This document shows, one piece after another, positions 17,617 through 26,512 of a stretch of DNA of 49,612 nt. Where the stretch lies: contig NZ_JAJJWH010000033.1 in the NCBI RefSeq assembly GCF_020907245.1, positions 1 to 49,612 on the forward strand, given 5' to 3'. The position numbers and the translations under genes were made by a program. Position 1 is the first letter of the stretch, and every line of letters begins with the position of its first letter. The stretch comes from Pontibacter harenae (GTDB taxonomy: Bacteria > Bacteroidota > Bacteroidia > Cytophagales > Hymenobacteraceae). The notes under the pieces are model-generated. The model saw nothing but the letters and a program-made list of their open reading frames with translations. It was not told where the DNA came from and ran no database searches.

Positions 17617-18426
17617 ATGAAAGGGAAATTGATTGGAATGGCAGCAGGGATAGGATTTATCCTGTGCAGTGGGTCGGAAGCAAAGGCGGTGTCTCTACAG
17701 CAGTTTAAAGCGGAAGCTAGTCAAGCAAAAGTTAGCTTAAAGCAGGAGGATAAAGGAGAGCGATACGCGAAATCGAAGAAGCACCAATCGAAGAAGCACC
17801 AGGAGTATACTTTTAAAGTTTTATTTAATAGCGGTGAGGAGCGCGACTTTACGGGGCGCATAAATTTTTCGAAAGAAGATTCTACCTATTCGCTTGTGTC
17901 TGATGATGAGGCTATCAAAGCATCTGAAACAAAGCAGATCTCCAGATTTGATGAAGCTACAGGCAAGAAAATTGTAGGTGCCACGAATGGAAATAAATGG
18001 TTATTTCCTGTGATTGAAGGGAAGATAAATGGCTACAGTACTTTCGCTGAAACTAACGCAGGTTATGTGACCCATATTAGTAGGAATGGAAGTGGCCAAT
18101 TGTATTCCTTCGAGATAAGCAAGCGAAAGGACCGCGAGCAAACTGGCGTAATGCTGCAGGAGTTAATACACGGCAATACCGAAGCCGAGCAATTGATGCG
18201 AGAATTCAGGCACAAAGATAGGAAGCAGCAACTGGCTCAGAATATTGCGCTGGGAGGTTTAAGTTTGGCTGTGATAGGCGTTGCAGCACCTGTGCTTGGT
18301 ACGGCATTGGTTGTGGGCGCACCAGCAGGCCTTACAGCTGGCTTGGCAGCAGTATCGGTAAAAACAGTAGACTTACTCGAAGTAATTGCCACTTATAACA
18401 GCACAGAGGCAATTGCTTTATTCTAG
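17617..18426 (+). CDS. Exported protein of unknown function (269 aa)
   Basis: Not recognised. It starts with a signal peptide (MKGKLIGMAAGIGFILCSGS, cleavage probably after EAKA). A lysine/histidine-rich linker with an exact 15-bp tandem duplication (17771-17800, encoding KSKKHQSKKHQ) follows, then a central beta-rich region (KVLFNSGEERDFTGRINFSK ... VGATNGNKWLFPV). A charged helix (MREFRHKDRKQQL) precedes a glycine/alanine-rich hydrophobic C-terminus (about 205-255, two possible membrane segments). The layout suggests an envelope protein anchored by its C-terminus. It is a single gene with its own promoter and a strong terminator. Confidence 0.65.
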   Translation: MKGKLIGMAAGIGFILCSGSEAKAVSLQQFKAEASQAKVSLKQEDKGERYAKSKKHQSKKHQEYTFKVLFNSGEERDFTGRINFSKEDSTYSLVSDDEAIKASETKQISRFDEATGKKIVGATNGNKWLFPVIEGKINGYSTFAETNAGYVTHISRNGSGQLYSFEISKRKDREQTGVMLQELIHGNTEAEQLMREFRHKDRKQQLAQNIALGGLSLAVIGVAAPVLGTALVVGAPAGLTAGLAAVSVKTVDLLEVIATYNSTEAIALF

Positions 18427-18432
18427 AACATC

Positions 18433-18489
18433 AAAAGGTAACCAGCTCCAGAAATAAGTCCCCCTTAATCTTGAGGCTGGTTACCTTTT
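18433..18489. terminator. Bidirectional terminator between 17617 gene and 18490 gene
   Basis: Perfect 14-bp arms AAAAGGTAACCAGC / GCTGGTTACCTTTT with a 29-nt loop, followed rightward by TTTTT and flanked leftward by A/T. It lies between convergent genes and overlaps the 3' end of the leftward one. Confidence 0.75.
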
Positions 18490-18972
18490 TTACATTTTGT
18501 TTGTTTTTACCTGCTCCAGTAGCCGTTCTATCCAGAAGATCAGAAATAAAGCAACCAGGTTAACCCCAATAAATTTCTGCCCAGTATCAGTCCCTAAATC
18601 GAACTGAAAAGAGGAGAGGGCCAAGCGGAATTTAAATGTCCAGGAGCCGACCATGTCTGCGCCTATACCTACTCGCAAGCCTGCCACATACTGAAAGCCG
18701 TAGCTACCAAAACTGAAGTATATTACTTGCAGTACCTGGTTTGCTAGTGAAAGCTTAAGCCCTTTCTGCGGATTACGGTACAGCATACGACCACAAAGTA
18801 TAGAGAACACGAATAGCGCTGTGGCAAACAATGCTACACGCAGGGCCTGCTGTGTAATAGTTACTTCTCCACTAAACATAACCCACAGCATGAGGGCTAT
18901 ACCCAATATGCCACCTGCTATCTGGTAAATGGCCAGTCCTTTTAGTTGGTTTGACAGTTTTTTCTTTAACAC
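18490..18972 (-). CDS. Four-helix integral membrane protein of unknown function (160 aa)
   Basis: No family recognised. After a basic N-terminus (MLKKKLSNQLKG) there are hydrophobic segments at about 12-35, 42-62, 78-100 and 132-150. A polar stretch (GIGADMVGSWTFKFRLALSS) lies between helices 3 and 4. The protein ends with a charged cytoplasmic-like tail (LLEQVKTNKM). It stands alone between terminator regions; no partner is evident. Confidence 0.65.
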   Translation of the reverse strand: MLKKKLSNQLKGLAIYQIAGGILGIALMLWVMFSGEVTITQQALRVALFATALFVFSILCGRMLYRNPQKGLKLSLANQVLQVIYFSFGSYGFQYVAGLRVGIGADMVGSWTFKFRLALSSFQFDLGTDTGQKFIGVNLVALFLIFWIERLLEQVKTNKM

Positions 18973-19082
18973 ACTATTTTTGCTAATCTGTTGTTACGAC
19001 AATGAGATGGCAAAGGTAGGCATGAATTCTGAATGAAGAATTGGGAACAAGAATAAATACATGCCATATCCATAGTAGGAGT

Positions 19083-20411
19083 TTAATCTTCCGTTTTAGA
19101 AGGCTCTGTCGTATCGCCTGGCTCTGAAGATGGTAGCACTGGCAGCAGTAGTACTTTGTCTATGCGGCTGCCGTCCATATCCACCACCTCTAATTCATAA
19201 TTTTCTATCGGAAGTTTTTTTCCAATGTTAGGTATGTCAGAGAGTTGGTACAGTATAAATCCTGCCAGGGTGGTGTAATGCTCAGGCATATCAGGAATTA
19301 ACACCTGATCGAGTTCCTGGTTTAGGTGGTGGACTGGCACAGAGCCACTGATGAGGTAGCTTCCGTCATCTCTAAGATAAATATCTGGCTCCAGCGGCTC
19401 ATCCTGGTCTGGAAGATCGCCTACAATGGCCTCTACTATATCGTGCAGCGTGATAATGCCTTCTACAGTGCCGAATTCGTTTACTACAAAAGCAAGGTAT
19501 TGCCGCTGCTTCTGAAAAAGCTTTAGGGTCTTTACAGCCAGCATGTGTTCCGATAAAAAGATAGGTGCAGCCAACAGTTCTGGTAACTCCTTGCCCTCGA
19601 AGTCCAGATTCTCGAAATAATCTTTTACAGACAGAATGCCCACCACATTGTCGATGTCGCCTTTGCACACAGGAAATTTGGTATGCGCACTAGATAAAAT
19701 AGCCTGGTGCAGTTGCTCTGGTGGCCAGTTTAGGTCGAGCCATTCAACTTCGGTCCGGTACGTCATCAGGTTGCGGTTGCGCTGCTCGTAGAGGTAAAAG
19801 ATGTTGTCGTGTATGCGTTGCTCCTCCTGTTCTAGTACTCCTTCCTTGCCAGCCACACGTATCATGTGGCGCAATTCTTCTTCTGTAACGGAGGCTCCTT
19901 CTGTGTTTGGTTTTATGCCTAGCAGCCTTATAATTAAGTTAGTAGAGCCTGATAGCAACTTTACCAGGGGGTAAGTAATGACTGTAAACACCCTAACGAT
20001 GGGAGCTGCAATAAGCGCTATTTGGTTTGGGTTATTTAAAGCTATGGTCTTCGGAATTAGTTCTCCAATTACGATGGTGAAATAGGTGATCAGGCCAATA
20101 ACAACAACAATAGAAATCTGAGGAGCATACGGTGCAAATGCGTCAACGCGGGCAATAACTGGTGTGAGATCGTCGGAGAAGGCAGCACCACCGTAGGCAC
20201 CTGCCACAATGCCGATAAGCGTAATACCCACTTGTACCGCTGAAAGAAAGTTCTCGGGGTCCTCCAGTAGCTTAAGGACTATCTTGGCGCTGGAGCTGCC
20301 TTCTAGTGCTTTTTGTTCTATCCTGTTCCGCTTTACAGACACCAAGGCAATTTCAGATAGGGCAAAAAATCCATTCAGCAGCGTCAGTATAAGAATAATA
20401 AGTATCTCCAT
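19083..20411 (-). CDS. CNNM/CorC-type membrane protein with CBS pair (hemolysin-family, 442 aa)
   Basis: A membrane protein of the DUF21 (CNNM) family, implicated in Mg2+ or other divalent cation export. The order is four-helix CNNM domain (about 1-190, GELIPKTIALNNP being diagnostic), an acidic helix (VTEEELRHMIRVAGKEGVLE), two CBS domains (about 210-335), and the CorC_HlyC C-terminal domain (YLISGSVPVHHLNQEL...). The old name hemolysin is a naming inheritance and does not imply toxin activity. Length is normal and it is probably monocistronic. Confidence 0.93.
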   Translation of the reverse strand: MEILIILILTLLNGFFALSEIALVSVKRNRIEQKALEGSSSAKIVLKLLEDPENFLSAVQVGITLIGIVAGAYGGAAFSDDLTPVIARVDAFAPYAPQISIVVVIGLITYFTIVIGELIPKTIALNNPNQIALIAAPIVRVFTVITYPLVKLLSGSTNLIIRLLGIKPNTEGASVTEEELRHMIRVAGKEGVLEQEEQRIHDNIFYLYEQRNRNLMTYRTEVEWLDLNWPPEQLHQAILSSAHTKFPVCKGDIDNVVGILSVKDYFENLDFEGKELPELLAAPIFLSEHMLAVKTLKLFQKQRQYLAFVVNEFGTVEGIITLHDIVEAIVGDLPDQDEPLEPDIYLRDDGSYLISGSVPVHHLNQELDQVLIPDMPEHYTTLAGFILYQLSDIPNIGKKLPIENYELEVVDMDGSRIDKVLLLPVLPSSEPGDTTEPSKTED

Positions 20412-20664
20412 AGTTTGCAGTAGTGGCTTAGTATGCCTGATACGTAACCAGACAGTAGAGTTGCATACGCAAATTTTTACCCTGTTGCTAACTTTAGGTG
20501 ATACAATGGGAGGGTGAAGTTTATGAAAAATAGCTTCCTACAGCGAAGGGCTGAAGGTTAAGCGTGTGAAACCATTGTCATAATGCATTATGGCGCAAGC
20601 GGACGTTTGTGCCAGGTTTTTTAGGAGAGATGTTTTTGTTTTAGCAGTGAGTTGCAGGAAAAGC

Positions 20665-21018
20665 CTATTTGGTTTTGTCCTTTGCCTTACGTAGCACTTT
20701 CATGTAGGCAATCAGGTTATCCATTTCCTCATCCGAGATAACGTCTTCTTTGAAAGCAGGCATCATGCCCATGCCGTGGCGCACCTGAAACCGAATAGCA
20801 GTGCCAGGTAAGGGCTTATTATTCAATGCTGGTCCTACGCCTGTGGCGCCTCCTGGGTGGCATTTCTGGCAATAGATATTGTATACCACTTCACCTTTAG
20901 CCACAGCCTCTTTTGTAGTAGCAACGGATGCATAGTGGGGGGTGCCGCGTTTAGCTGTGCCGCAGGCAATTACAAAAAGCAGGCAGCAAAGTATAAGTAT
21001 AGCGTAGGTGGTTTTCAT
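20665..21018 (-). CDS. c-type cytochrome lipoprotein (117 aa)
   Basis: A small monohaem cytochrome c. The signal peptide ends in lipobox LFVIACG (Cys about 19), so it is membrane-anchored on the outside face. Haem is bound by CQKCH (about residues 53-57), and the distal Met is probably in GMGMMPAF. A C-terminal helix (EEMDNLIAYMKVL) is typical. It begins 3 bp after the sugar-dehydrogenase stop codon, and is therefore very likely the electron acceptor for that enzyme. Confidence 0.93.
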   Translation of the reverse strand: MKTTYAILILCCLLFVIACGTAKRGTPHYASVATTKEAVAKGEVVYNIYCQKCHPGGATGVGPALNNKPLPGTAIRFQVRHGMGMMPAFKEDVISDEEMDNLIAYMKVLRKAKDKTK

Positions 21019-21021
21019 AAT

Positions 21022-22470
21022 TTATTTCTTTGAGATCTTCCAGATAACGCCTGAGTTTTGCTGCGGAAATGAGTTTTCTTTTGTCATGCGCATAATGCCG
21101 AAATCTACTACATACAGGCTGGTGCCGTCTGGCGAGAACTTAACCGCAATAGGTCTTTCTAAGCCTCCCGATTTTAGCTTGGAAGCTGGTCCGTTTTCTT
21201 TGCCTTTGTTGGCAGCAAACTCTTTGATAACGCCATTCTGTACGTTTACACGCATCACCTTAAAACCAACAGGGTCGAGTACTTTGCCTACCTGCGGAGC
21301 CATATCACCGAATTGCGCTATAAAGGCCTCACCTGCATAGCCGAAGTTGTTGTTTGTGGAGAAGTCGAGGCCGTTGGAGGAGGAATGTACACCTAGAACA
21401 GCCGCTGGTTTGGGAGGTGTGTTAGGGTGGTTTGCCAGCAAGCGCTGAGGTGTTTTTTCGCCAGGAGGCGCGTAGCTTTTATTGTGCAGCGGTTTGCCAC
21501 CCGTAAAGTCGGGCCAGCCGTACCACAGCCCCTGCTGTATTTCCCAAAGATAATCTCCTGTGCCCCAGGCAGGGCGTGAGCCACGCACATCAAAGCTATT
21601 ATCGCTCACATACAACTTGCCTGTCGGAGAAAAAGCCAGCCCAAAAGGATTGCGAAAACCCCAAGCTACCAGTTCCATGTTACCGCCTTCAGGTGTGATT
21701 TTAAAAACAGCGCCAGAGCAAGGTAAAGCCCCTTGTATAACCTGTCCTGCTGATGCGGGGGTGCCATAAGGCGAGTAGGGGCCTGTGGTTTGCTTACCGC
21801 TTTTAGATGCTAAAGGTATTTCGCTCGTATAGTTCTGTCCTGTAAGGGTAACGTCCTGGCAGGGAATGTCATGGAAGTCGGGGTGGCGCTTAAGCCAGCC
21901 ATAATTGTAGTTGTCTGGGCCAACAACAGCAGAGTTTGTAGCGGTGCCCAAGGCAAAGTAAACATTTCCGTCGGGGCCAATGGCGGGGCCGTTGGTATGG
22001 TGGTCGCCCTTCGTTGGCAGGTCTTCAACCAAAGCGTTTATTTCTCCTTTGGGGGAGATGCGTAGTATTTTGCCGCCTTTTAGTTCGCCACCCTCAGCTA
22101 CATAAAAGTTGCCGTTGTGGTAGGTAATGCCCGTCCAGGGACCGTTTTTTTCGCCAGTGGCAATAGTGGTTAAGTTTCCACCAGCCTCAACACGTAGTAG
22201 TTTTGGCTCCAGAAATACCTCCCCATAAGAATAGCCTGCCTCAATTACATACAGTCTCCCTTCCGCATCAAACGCCACACTTGTAGGAAAAGTAAGCCCT
22301 GTGGCTACCGCCTCTATGGTATATCCTTCTGGTAAAGCAATATCTGCGGCATTGATAGCTCTTGCATTAGGCGATTTCTCAATCTGACCTCCTCCCTCCG
22401 AGGAAAGAATACGGTAGCAGCTACTTAGCACAAGCAACAGCATGAATGGTAGCAGGCGCTTTACAAGCAT
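21022..22470 (-). CDS. PQQ-dependent sugar (sorbosone/glucose) dehydrogenase-like lipoprotein (482 aa)
   Basis: A six-bladed beta-propeller quinoprotein-type dehydrogenase of the glucose/sorbosone family, exported and lipid-anchored (MLVKRLLPFMLLLVLSSCY, Cys 18). Propeller repeats are clear: FPTSVAFDAEGRLYVIEAG, NGPAIGPDGNVYFALG, FRNPFGLAFSPTGKLYVSDN, LERPIAVKFSPDGTSLYVVD. HTNG (in GDHHTNGPA) and the FRNPFG-type Arg/Asn match residues that contact PQQ in the family. The substrate is not assignable. It is paired with the cytochrome c gene 3 bp downstream, a classic donor/acceptor arrangement; no PQQ synthesis genes are present in the window. Confidence 0.85.
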   Translation of the reverse strand: MLVKRLLPFMLLLVLSSCYRILSSEGGGQIEKSPNARAINAADIALPEGYTIEAVATGLTFPTSVAFDAEGRLYVIEAGYSYGEVFLEPKLLRVEAGGNLTTIATGEKNGPWTGITYHNGNFYVAEGGELKGGKILRISPKGEINALVEDLPTKGDHHTNGPAIGPDGNVYFALGTATNSAVVGPDNYNYGWLKRHPDFHDIPCQDVTLTGQNYTSEIPLASKSGKQTTGPYSPYGTPASAGQVIQGALPCSGAVFKITPEGGNMELVAWGFRNPFGLAFSPTGKLYVSDNSFDVRGSRPAWGTGDYLWEIQQGLWYGWPDFTGGKPLHNKSYAPPGEKTPQRLLANHPNTPPKPAAVLGVHSSSNGLDFSTNNNFGYAGEAFIAQFGDMAPQVGKVLDPVGFKVMRVNVQNGVIKEFAANKGKENGPASKLKSGGLERPIAVKFSPDGTSLYVVDFGIMRMTKENSFPQQNSGVIWKISKK

Positions 22471-22556
22471 AGGGTTTTTATATTAAATTTTTTGTTATAT
22501 CTTAACATGTATAAGTGCAGTACGTCAGCAGGTAGCGAAGGTTAATTACGGTAGCG

Positions 22557-22883
22557 GTGGCAAATAAAGTATACTTCCACAAACCCACGAACAGCAAAAG
22601 TTATTTACTGGAGGCTGCACTCTGGGTACTTGGCGTAGCAGTGCTTGCCCTGATGGAGCCAACAGGCAAACACGCCTTTAGTTTTTGCCCTTTTAGCTGG
22701 GTGTTGGAGCAGGGTTGCCCTGGCTGCGGCTTAGGGCACGCAATCGCTTTTTTAGCTAGAGGAGAGTTAGCTGCTTCGTGGCAGTCGCACCCGTTGGGTG
22801 TTCCTGCATTGGTTATCATTTGCTATCGGGTGGCGGTGCTCGTTAGGTTGTACTTTGGGCTTATCTGGTGGGAGCGCGCCTAG
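22557..22883 (+). CDS. DUF2752 membrane protein (108 aa)
   Basis: A small two- to three-helix membrane protein with the DUF2752 signature: FCPFSWVLEQGCPGCGLGHA (Cys-Pro-Gly-Cys-Gly), followed by a Gly and HPLG before the last helix. Function is not established. The start is a GTG at 22557. In Bacteroidota such genes are often found next to TM2-domain genes, as here (61 bp apart, same strand), which hints at a shared membrane role. Confidence 0.82.
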   Translation: MANKVYFHKPTNSKSYLLEAALWVLGVAVLALMEPTGKHAFSFCPFSWVLEQGCPGCGLGHAIAFLARGELAASWQSHPLGVPALVIICYRVAVLVRLYFGLIWWERA

Positions 22884-22943
22884 AGCTGAATAACAAATAC
22901 ATCTTACCTTCATGATATTTCAACTCTATCAAAAATAATTTCC

Positions 22944-23306
22944 ATGGCCAGTATTTTAAACATTATGCCCGATCTGGATGCCGATGAAATGGCTTTCGTG
23001 CAGAACCTTGTAAAAGACATGTCGGATGCAGAGGTGCAGCAGTTCGCCAGTATTTACCGTTCCCGCCGACGTGAACCTATGCTCATATTAGGAACCACTT
23101 TACTTGGCTTCTTTATGGTGGCAGGTGTGCAGCGGTTTCTGGTTGGGCAGATCGGGATGGGTGTTTTATACCTGCTTACAGGTGGGCTCTGTGCCATTGG
23201 CACCATCGTAGATCTTATAAACTTCAGAAGGATTGCCTTTGAAAATAATATAAAAGAAGCTCAATTGGTGGTAGCCATGATGGGCGGCAACTATAACCGT
23301 TTTTAA
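22944..23306 (+). CDS. TM2-domain membrane protein (120 aa)
   Basis: The N-terminal about 45 residues are acidic and helical (DLDADEMAFVQNLVKDMSDA). Two transmembrane helices with a short turn follow (MLILGTTLLGFFMVAGVQRF, GQIGMGVLYLLTGGLCAIGT), matching the TM2 domain with its conserved F-x-G/Q-R-F and G-x-x-G-x-x-x-L spacing. The charged C-terminus is cytoplasmic. Function of the family is unknown. It probably forms a two-gene unit with the DUF2752 gene and ends 20 bp from the convergent M1 peptidase gene. Confidence 0.85.
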   Translation: MASILNIMPDLDADEMAFVQNLVKDMSDAEVQQFASIYRSRRREPMLILGTTLLGFFMVAGVQRFLVGQIGMGVLYLLTGGLCAIGTIVDLINFRRIAFENNIKEAQLVVAMMGGNYNRF

Positions 23307-23325
23307 GCTGCTCGTTGGCTATTGA

Positions 23326-25284
23326 CTATTGTCCTACGGCTTTCACAAAAGAATAACGGTTTTGATTCGTGCTGTTGCTTAGCTGCAGAATGTAGTAGCC
23401 TGCGGCTAAGTCATGAACGGGAATGCTGGGTGCTTGAGTGCCTGTAAACCTTAGGCGCTTTACCAGCTTACCTGAGCTATCGTATATTTCAGCCATAGTG
23501 GGGGTGTAAGCCAGATTAGCCACTTGCACAAACCTGACTGTTGGGTTAGGGTAAAGTAGCGGCGCTTCATCTGGCTCAAGCGGAACCTCCAGGTTCTTGT
23601 TCTGTTGGGGAGGGTCAGCAAAGTGCAGCACCCAATCGTTCGGGTCTATCTCTATACTTTGCACTGTGCCTCTTACTCTGAAAAGATATTCTTCTGTAGG
23701 TTGGTTATGCGGCACACGTACAAGGGTATCCATTTCGGAGGTGCGGATGCGGTATTCCATGTCTGTTTTGAAAAATGGCGTGGTGCTGCTCGGAGTTTGT
23801 CTGTCTGCAAGCACAAGCCGCTCACCTTCCTGGTTCCACTCCACAGTAAATACAGGGTAACCGTCTCCCCTGTACCATTGCTCAAAAAAGTAGTTTAAAT
23901 CCATGCCAGTGGTTTTTTCAACCACGCGCTGCAAGTCGGCTGTTGTGGCGGTGCCACCTCCAAATTCATTTTGATAATTCTGTAAAGACTGAAAGAACAG
24001 CGCATCGTTGTTTATGGCAAAGCGGAGCATGTGCACTACCGTAGCTGCTTTTTTATAGGAAAGCCTGTAGTCGAAAATGCGTCCACCATTAGTTGTGTCA
24101 GGTACAAACACGCTGCCATAGGGTACTCGCAGGGCGTAAGATTGAGCGTTGCGCATCCAAGTCTGAGCACTGGCAGGCCTAAGCCTTTGCAAGGCGATAT
24201 ATTCTGCATAAGAGGCAAAGCCTTCGTTCAGCCAGATGTCATGCCAGCTGGCGCAGGTAACGTTATCACCGAACCACTGGTGCGCCAACTCGTGGGCTGT
24301 TAGCGTAAACTCGAAGGTGCTTTGGGTAGTCATGGTCTGGTGTTCCATGCCGCCACCCATAGGAGCCATACTGTGCCCGTACTTCTCGGCAGTAAAAGGG
24401 TAAAGCGTAAACAGCTCTGAAAATGTTTCTATAAGCAGGGCTGTTACATCTATTTCTTCTTTAAAACGGTTAAGGGCGCCGCCTCTGTACACGTAGTTTA
24501 AAACAGGAAGAGGCTGAGGGGCCTCTGCAGGGTTAGCATAAATCAGGTATTCCTCATAATTAGAGACTGCCACAGAAATCAGGTAATAAGCAATCGGGTA
24601 CCTCGACTTCCACTCAAAGCGCTTTTTATCTTCTGGCAGCTCTACCACATCGGTTAACACGCCATTAGAACCTCCTTTGTTGTCAGCGCTGGTCGTAACA
24701 AACACATGCACTGAATCGGCTTTGTCGGTAAGCACCTGCTTGGTAGGCCACCACTCGTAAGCTGCATAAGGTTGGCTGAGGCTCCAGGTTACCTGGTTCT
24801 CCCAGGTTGGTTCTGTGGCGTTGCTAAACCCGTTGCCGATGGCGGCAATGCCGCTGTAAGAGATAACCGCCTCAACGCTAGAAGGAGAAACAACAGGAGA
24901 TGCCAGTTTAACCGTTACATTGTCGTCGTTTCTGCTAATATCCTGCTGTGCTGTTCCGTTAATCACCACGGACTGTATCTCGAAGTTGGGGTGTAGCTCG
25001 AAAGCAAACGTATCTAGGCGGCTGCCTCTTAGTTTGGCAACAGTTGTTACGCTACCTTCAATGTGAGTGCTGGTGCGCTCCAGGTGCAGGTCCAGTTTGT
25101 AAAAGGTAACGTCATACTGCTCCATGCGCTGCACATGCTGGGGTGTGGCAATAGCCTGGCGCTGCATAGTCTGCACTCTGGCTTCGGCACAGGTTGCTAA
25201 ATTTTGGGCGCTGGTTGTCTGCGTCTGCGTTTGCAAAAGGATAAAGCAAAGCAGAGCTAGTAGCACGGTAAATTCTTTTTTCAT
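23326..25284 (-). CDS. Secreted M1-family zinc aminopeptidase with T9SS type A sorting domain (652 aa)
   Basis: An exported metalloaminopeptidase. The signal peptide (MKKEFTVLLALLCFILLQT) leads to the M1 beta-saddle domain and the catalytic domain. The exopeptidase motif is GGGMEHQTM (about 310-318). Zinc is bound by HELAH (331-335) and the downstream Glu354 in WLNEGF. The C-terminal about 75 residues are a T9SS type A sorting domain (YPNPTVRFVQVANL ... YDSSGKLVKRLRF ... GYYILQLSN), so it is exported through type IX secretion and probably surface-attached. It is shorter than cytosolic PepN and lacks the long helical C-terminal arch. Confidence 0.95.
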   Translation of the reverse strand: MKKEFTVLLALLCFILLQTQTQTTSAQNLATCAEARVQTMQRQAIATPQHVQRMEQYDVTFYKLDLHLERTSTHIEGSVTTVAKLRGSRLDTFAFELHPNFEIQSVVINGTAQQDISRNDDNVTVKLASPVVSPSSVEAVISYSGIAAIGNGFSNATEPTWENQVTWSLSQPYAAYEWWPTKQVLTDKADSVHVFVTTSADNKGGSNGVLTDVVELPEDKKRFEWKSRYPIAYYLISVAVSNYEEYLIYANPAEAPQPLPVLNYVYRGGALNRFKEEIDVTALLIETFSELFTLYPFTAEKYGHSMAPMGGGMEHQTMTTQSTFEFTLTAHELAHQWFGDNVTCASWHDIWLNEGFASYAEYIALQRLRPASAQTWMRNAQSYALRVPYGSVFVPDTTNGGRIFDYRLSYKKAATVVHMLRFAINNDALFFQSLQNYQNEFGGGTATTADLQRVVEKTTGMDLNYFFEQWYRGDGYPVFTVEWNQEGERLVLADRQTPSSTTPFFKTDMEYRIRTSEMDTLVRVPHNQPTEEYLFRVRGTVQSIEIDPNDWVLHFADPPQQNKNLEVPLEPDEAPLLYPNPTVRFVQVANLAYTPTMAEIYDSSGKLVKRLRFTGTQAPSIPVHDLAAGYYILQLSNSTNQNRYSFVKAVGQ

Positions 25285-25461
25285 AGCATGTTAGGTGAGG
25301 CCTGTATAAATGATTTACGCAATACAAGAGAAGAGTTAGCATTAAAAATTAGCCTGTTTTCAATTAACCAGTCAGGAACGACAAGCTTGGCTCTTCAATA
25401 TTGTCCTATAGGTTTCTCGGTATAATACTTATATTCACGCCTCTGTTCAACCAGAAATTTT

Positions 25462-26277
25462 ATGGCTTCATATATCCTATCAGAACTAAATATTTACCCT
25501 ATCAAATCCCTGGGAGGGATAAGTTTAAAAGAGGCAACAGTTACAGCGAAAGGCTTGGAGTACGACCGCCGTTGGATGTTAGTAGATGCAACGGGCAACT
25601 TCCTGTCGCAGCGGCAGCATGCTATAACGACTTTGCTGCAAGTGCAACTGCAGGAGCAAGGGCTACTGGTAACGCATAAGCAAGGACTTTTTGCGCCGCT
25701 TCATGTTCCGTTTCAGCCAGAGTCGGATAAGACCTTTGACGTAATCGTGTGGGATGACACCTGCCAGGCGATAGAAGTAAGTGCAGAAGCAACAGAGTGG
25801 TTTAGCAAGGTATTGCAAATGCCTGCCCGACTGGTTTATATGCCCGATAACACCCAGCGGAAGGTAGATGAAAGGTACGCCTTCAACGATGAAGTGGTAA
25901 GCTTTGCCGACGGCTATCCTTTCCTGATGATCGGACAGTCCTCGCTCGATGATATAAACTCCCGTTTAGCTGCTCCCATTCCTATGAATCGCTTTCGCCC
26001 AAACCTGGTGTTTACAGGCGGTGCACCTTTTGAGGAAGATACCTGGAGTGAGTTTAACGTTGGAGAAGCCGCCTTTCGTGTGGCAAAGCCCTGTGCCCGC
26101 TGCGTAGTTACCACCATAGACCAGGAAACAGGTATGAAAAGTCCTGAGCCCTTAAAAACCTTAGCTTCTTACCGCCAGGTAAATAACAAAATTATGGTAG
26201 GGCAAAACCTAGTTCACACCAGCTCAGGCATCTTACGGGTGGGCGATGAGTTAGAGGTACTCACGCGGAAAGCATAG
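25462..26277 (+). CDS. MOSC-domain protein (YcbX-like, 271 aa)
   Basis: The N-terminal MOSC beta-barrel domain (LSELNIYPIKSLGGISLKEA, GLEYDRRWMLVD) is followed by the MOSC domain (about 150-265), with FRPNLVFTGGAPFEEDTW and the conserved cysteine in AKPCARCVVTTID. Relatives (YcbX, mARC, the molybdenum-cofactor sulfurase C-terminus) bind molybdenum cofactor and reduce N-hydroxylated compounds. No ferredoxin domain is fused at the C-terminus, so an external electron donor would be needed. Single gene; the ATG at 25462 begins the conserved domain immediately. Confidence 0.92.
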   Translation: MASYILSELNIYPIKSLGGISLKEATVTAKGLEYDRRWMLVDATGNFLSQRQHAITTLLQVQLQEQGLLVTHKQGLFAPLHVPFQPESDKTFDVIVWDDTCQAIEVSAEATEWFSKVLQMPARLVYMPDNTQRKVDERYAFNDEVVSFADGYPFLMIGQSSLDDINSRLAAPIPMNRFRPNLVFTGGAPFEEDTWSEFNVGEAAFRVAKPCARCVVTTIDQETGMKSPEPLKTLASYRQVNNKIMVGQNLVHTSSGILRVGDELEVLTRKA

Positions 26278-26512
26278 TCTTTCTGTGCTATTGTACTCTA
26301 GTAATTTGCGTTTTAACAGGAGCTGTGCTTATATTAGCTAATTAAAACTGTTTTCTGTCGCTGCTAATAAGTGATTATCAAAGAGGTTAACTACTTTAAT
26401 AGCACCTTAAAAGGACTTAATGCACCCATATACCTACAGAGTCTAGCTGGTTATAATTTCTGTTTCTGATTTTACCACACTTACACCAAACTAATACTAA
26501 TCTAAACTAAGA

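Noticed and set aside
19083..20411. Annotation as a hemolysin
   Set aside because: CNNM, CBS and CorC domains indicate an ion-transport-related membrane protein. The hemolysin name is historical and no toxin feature is present.
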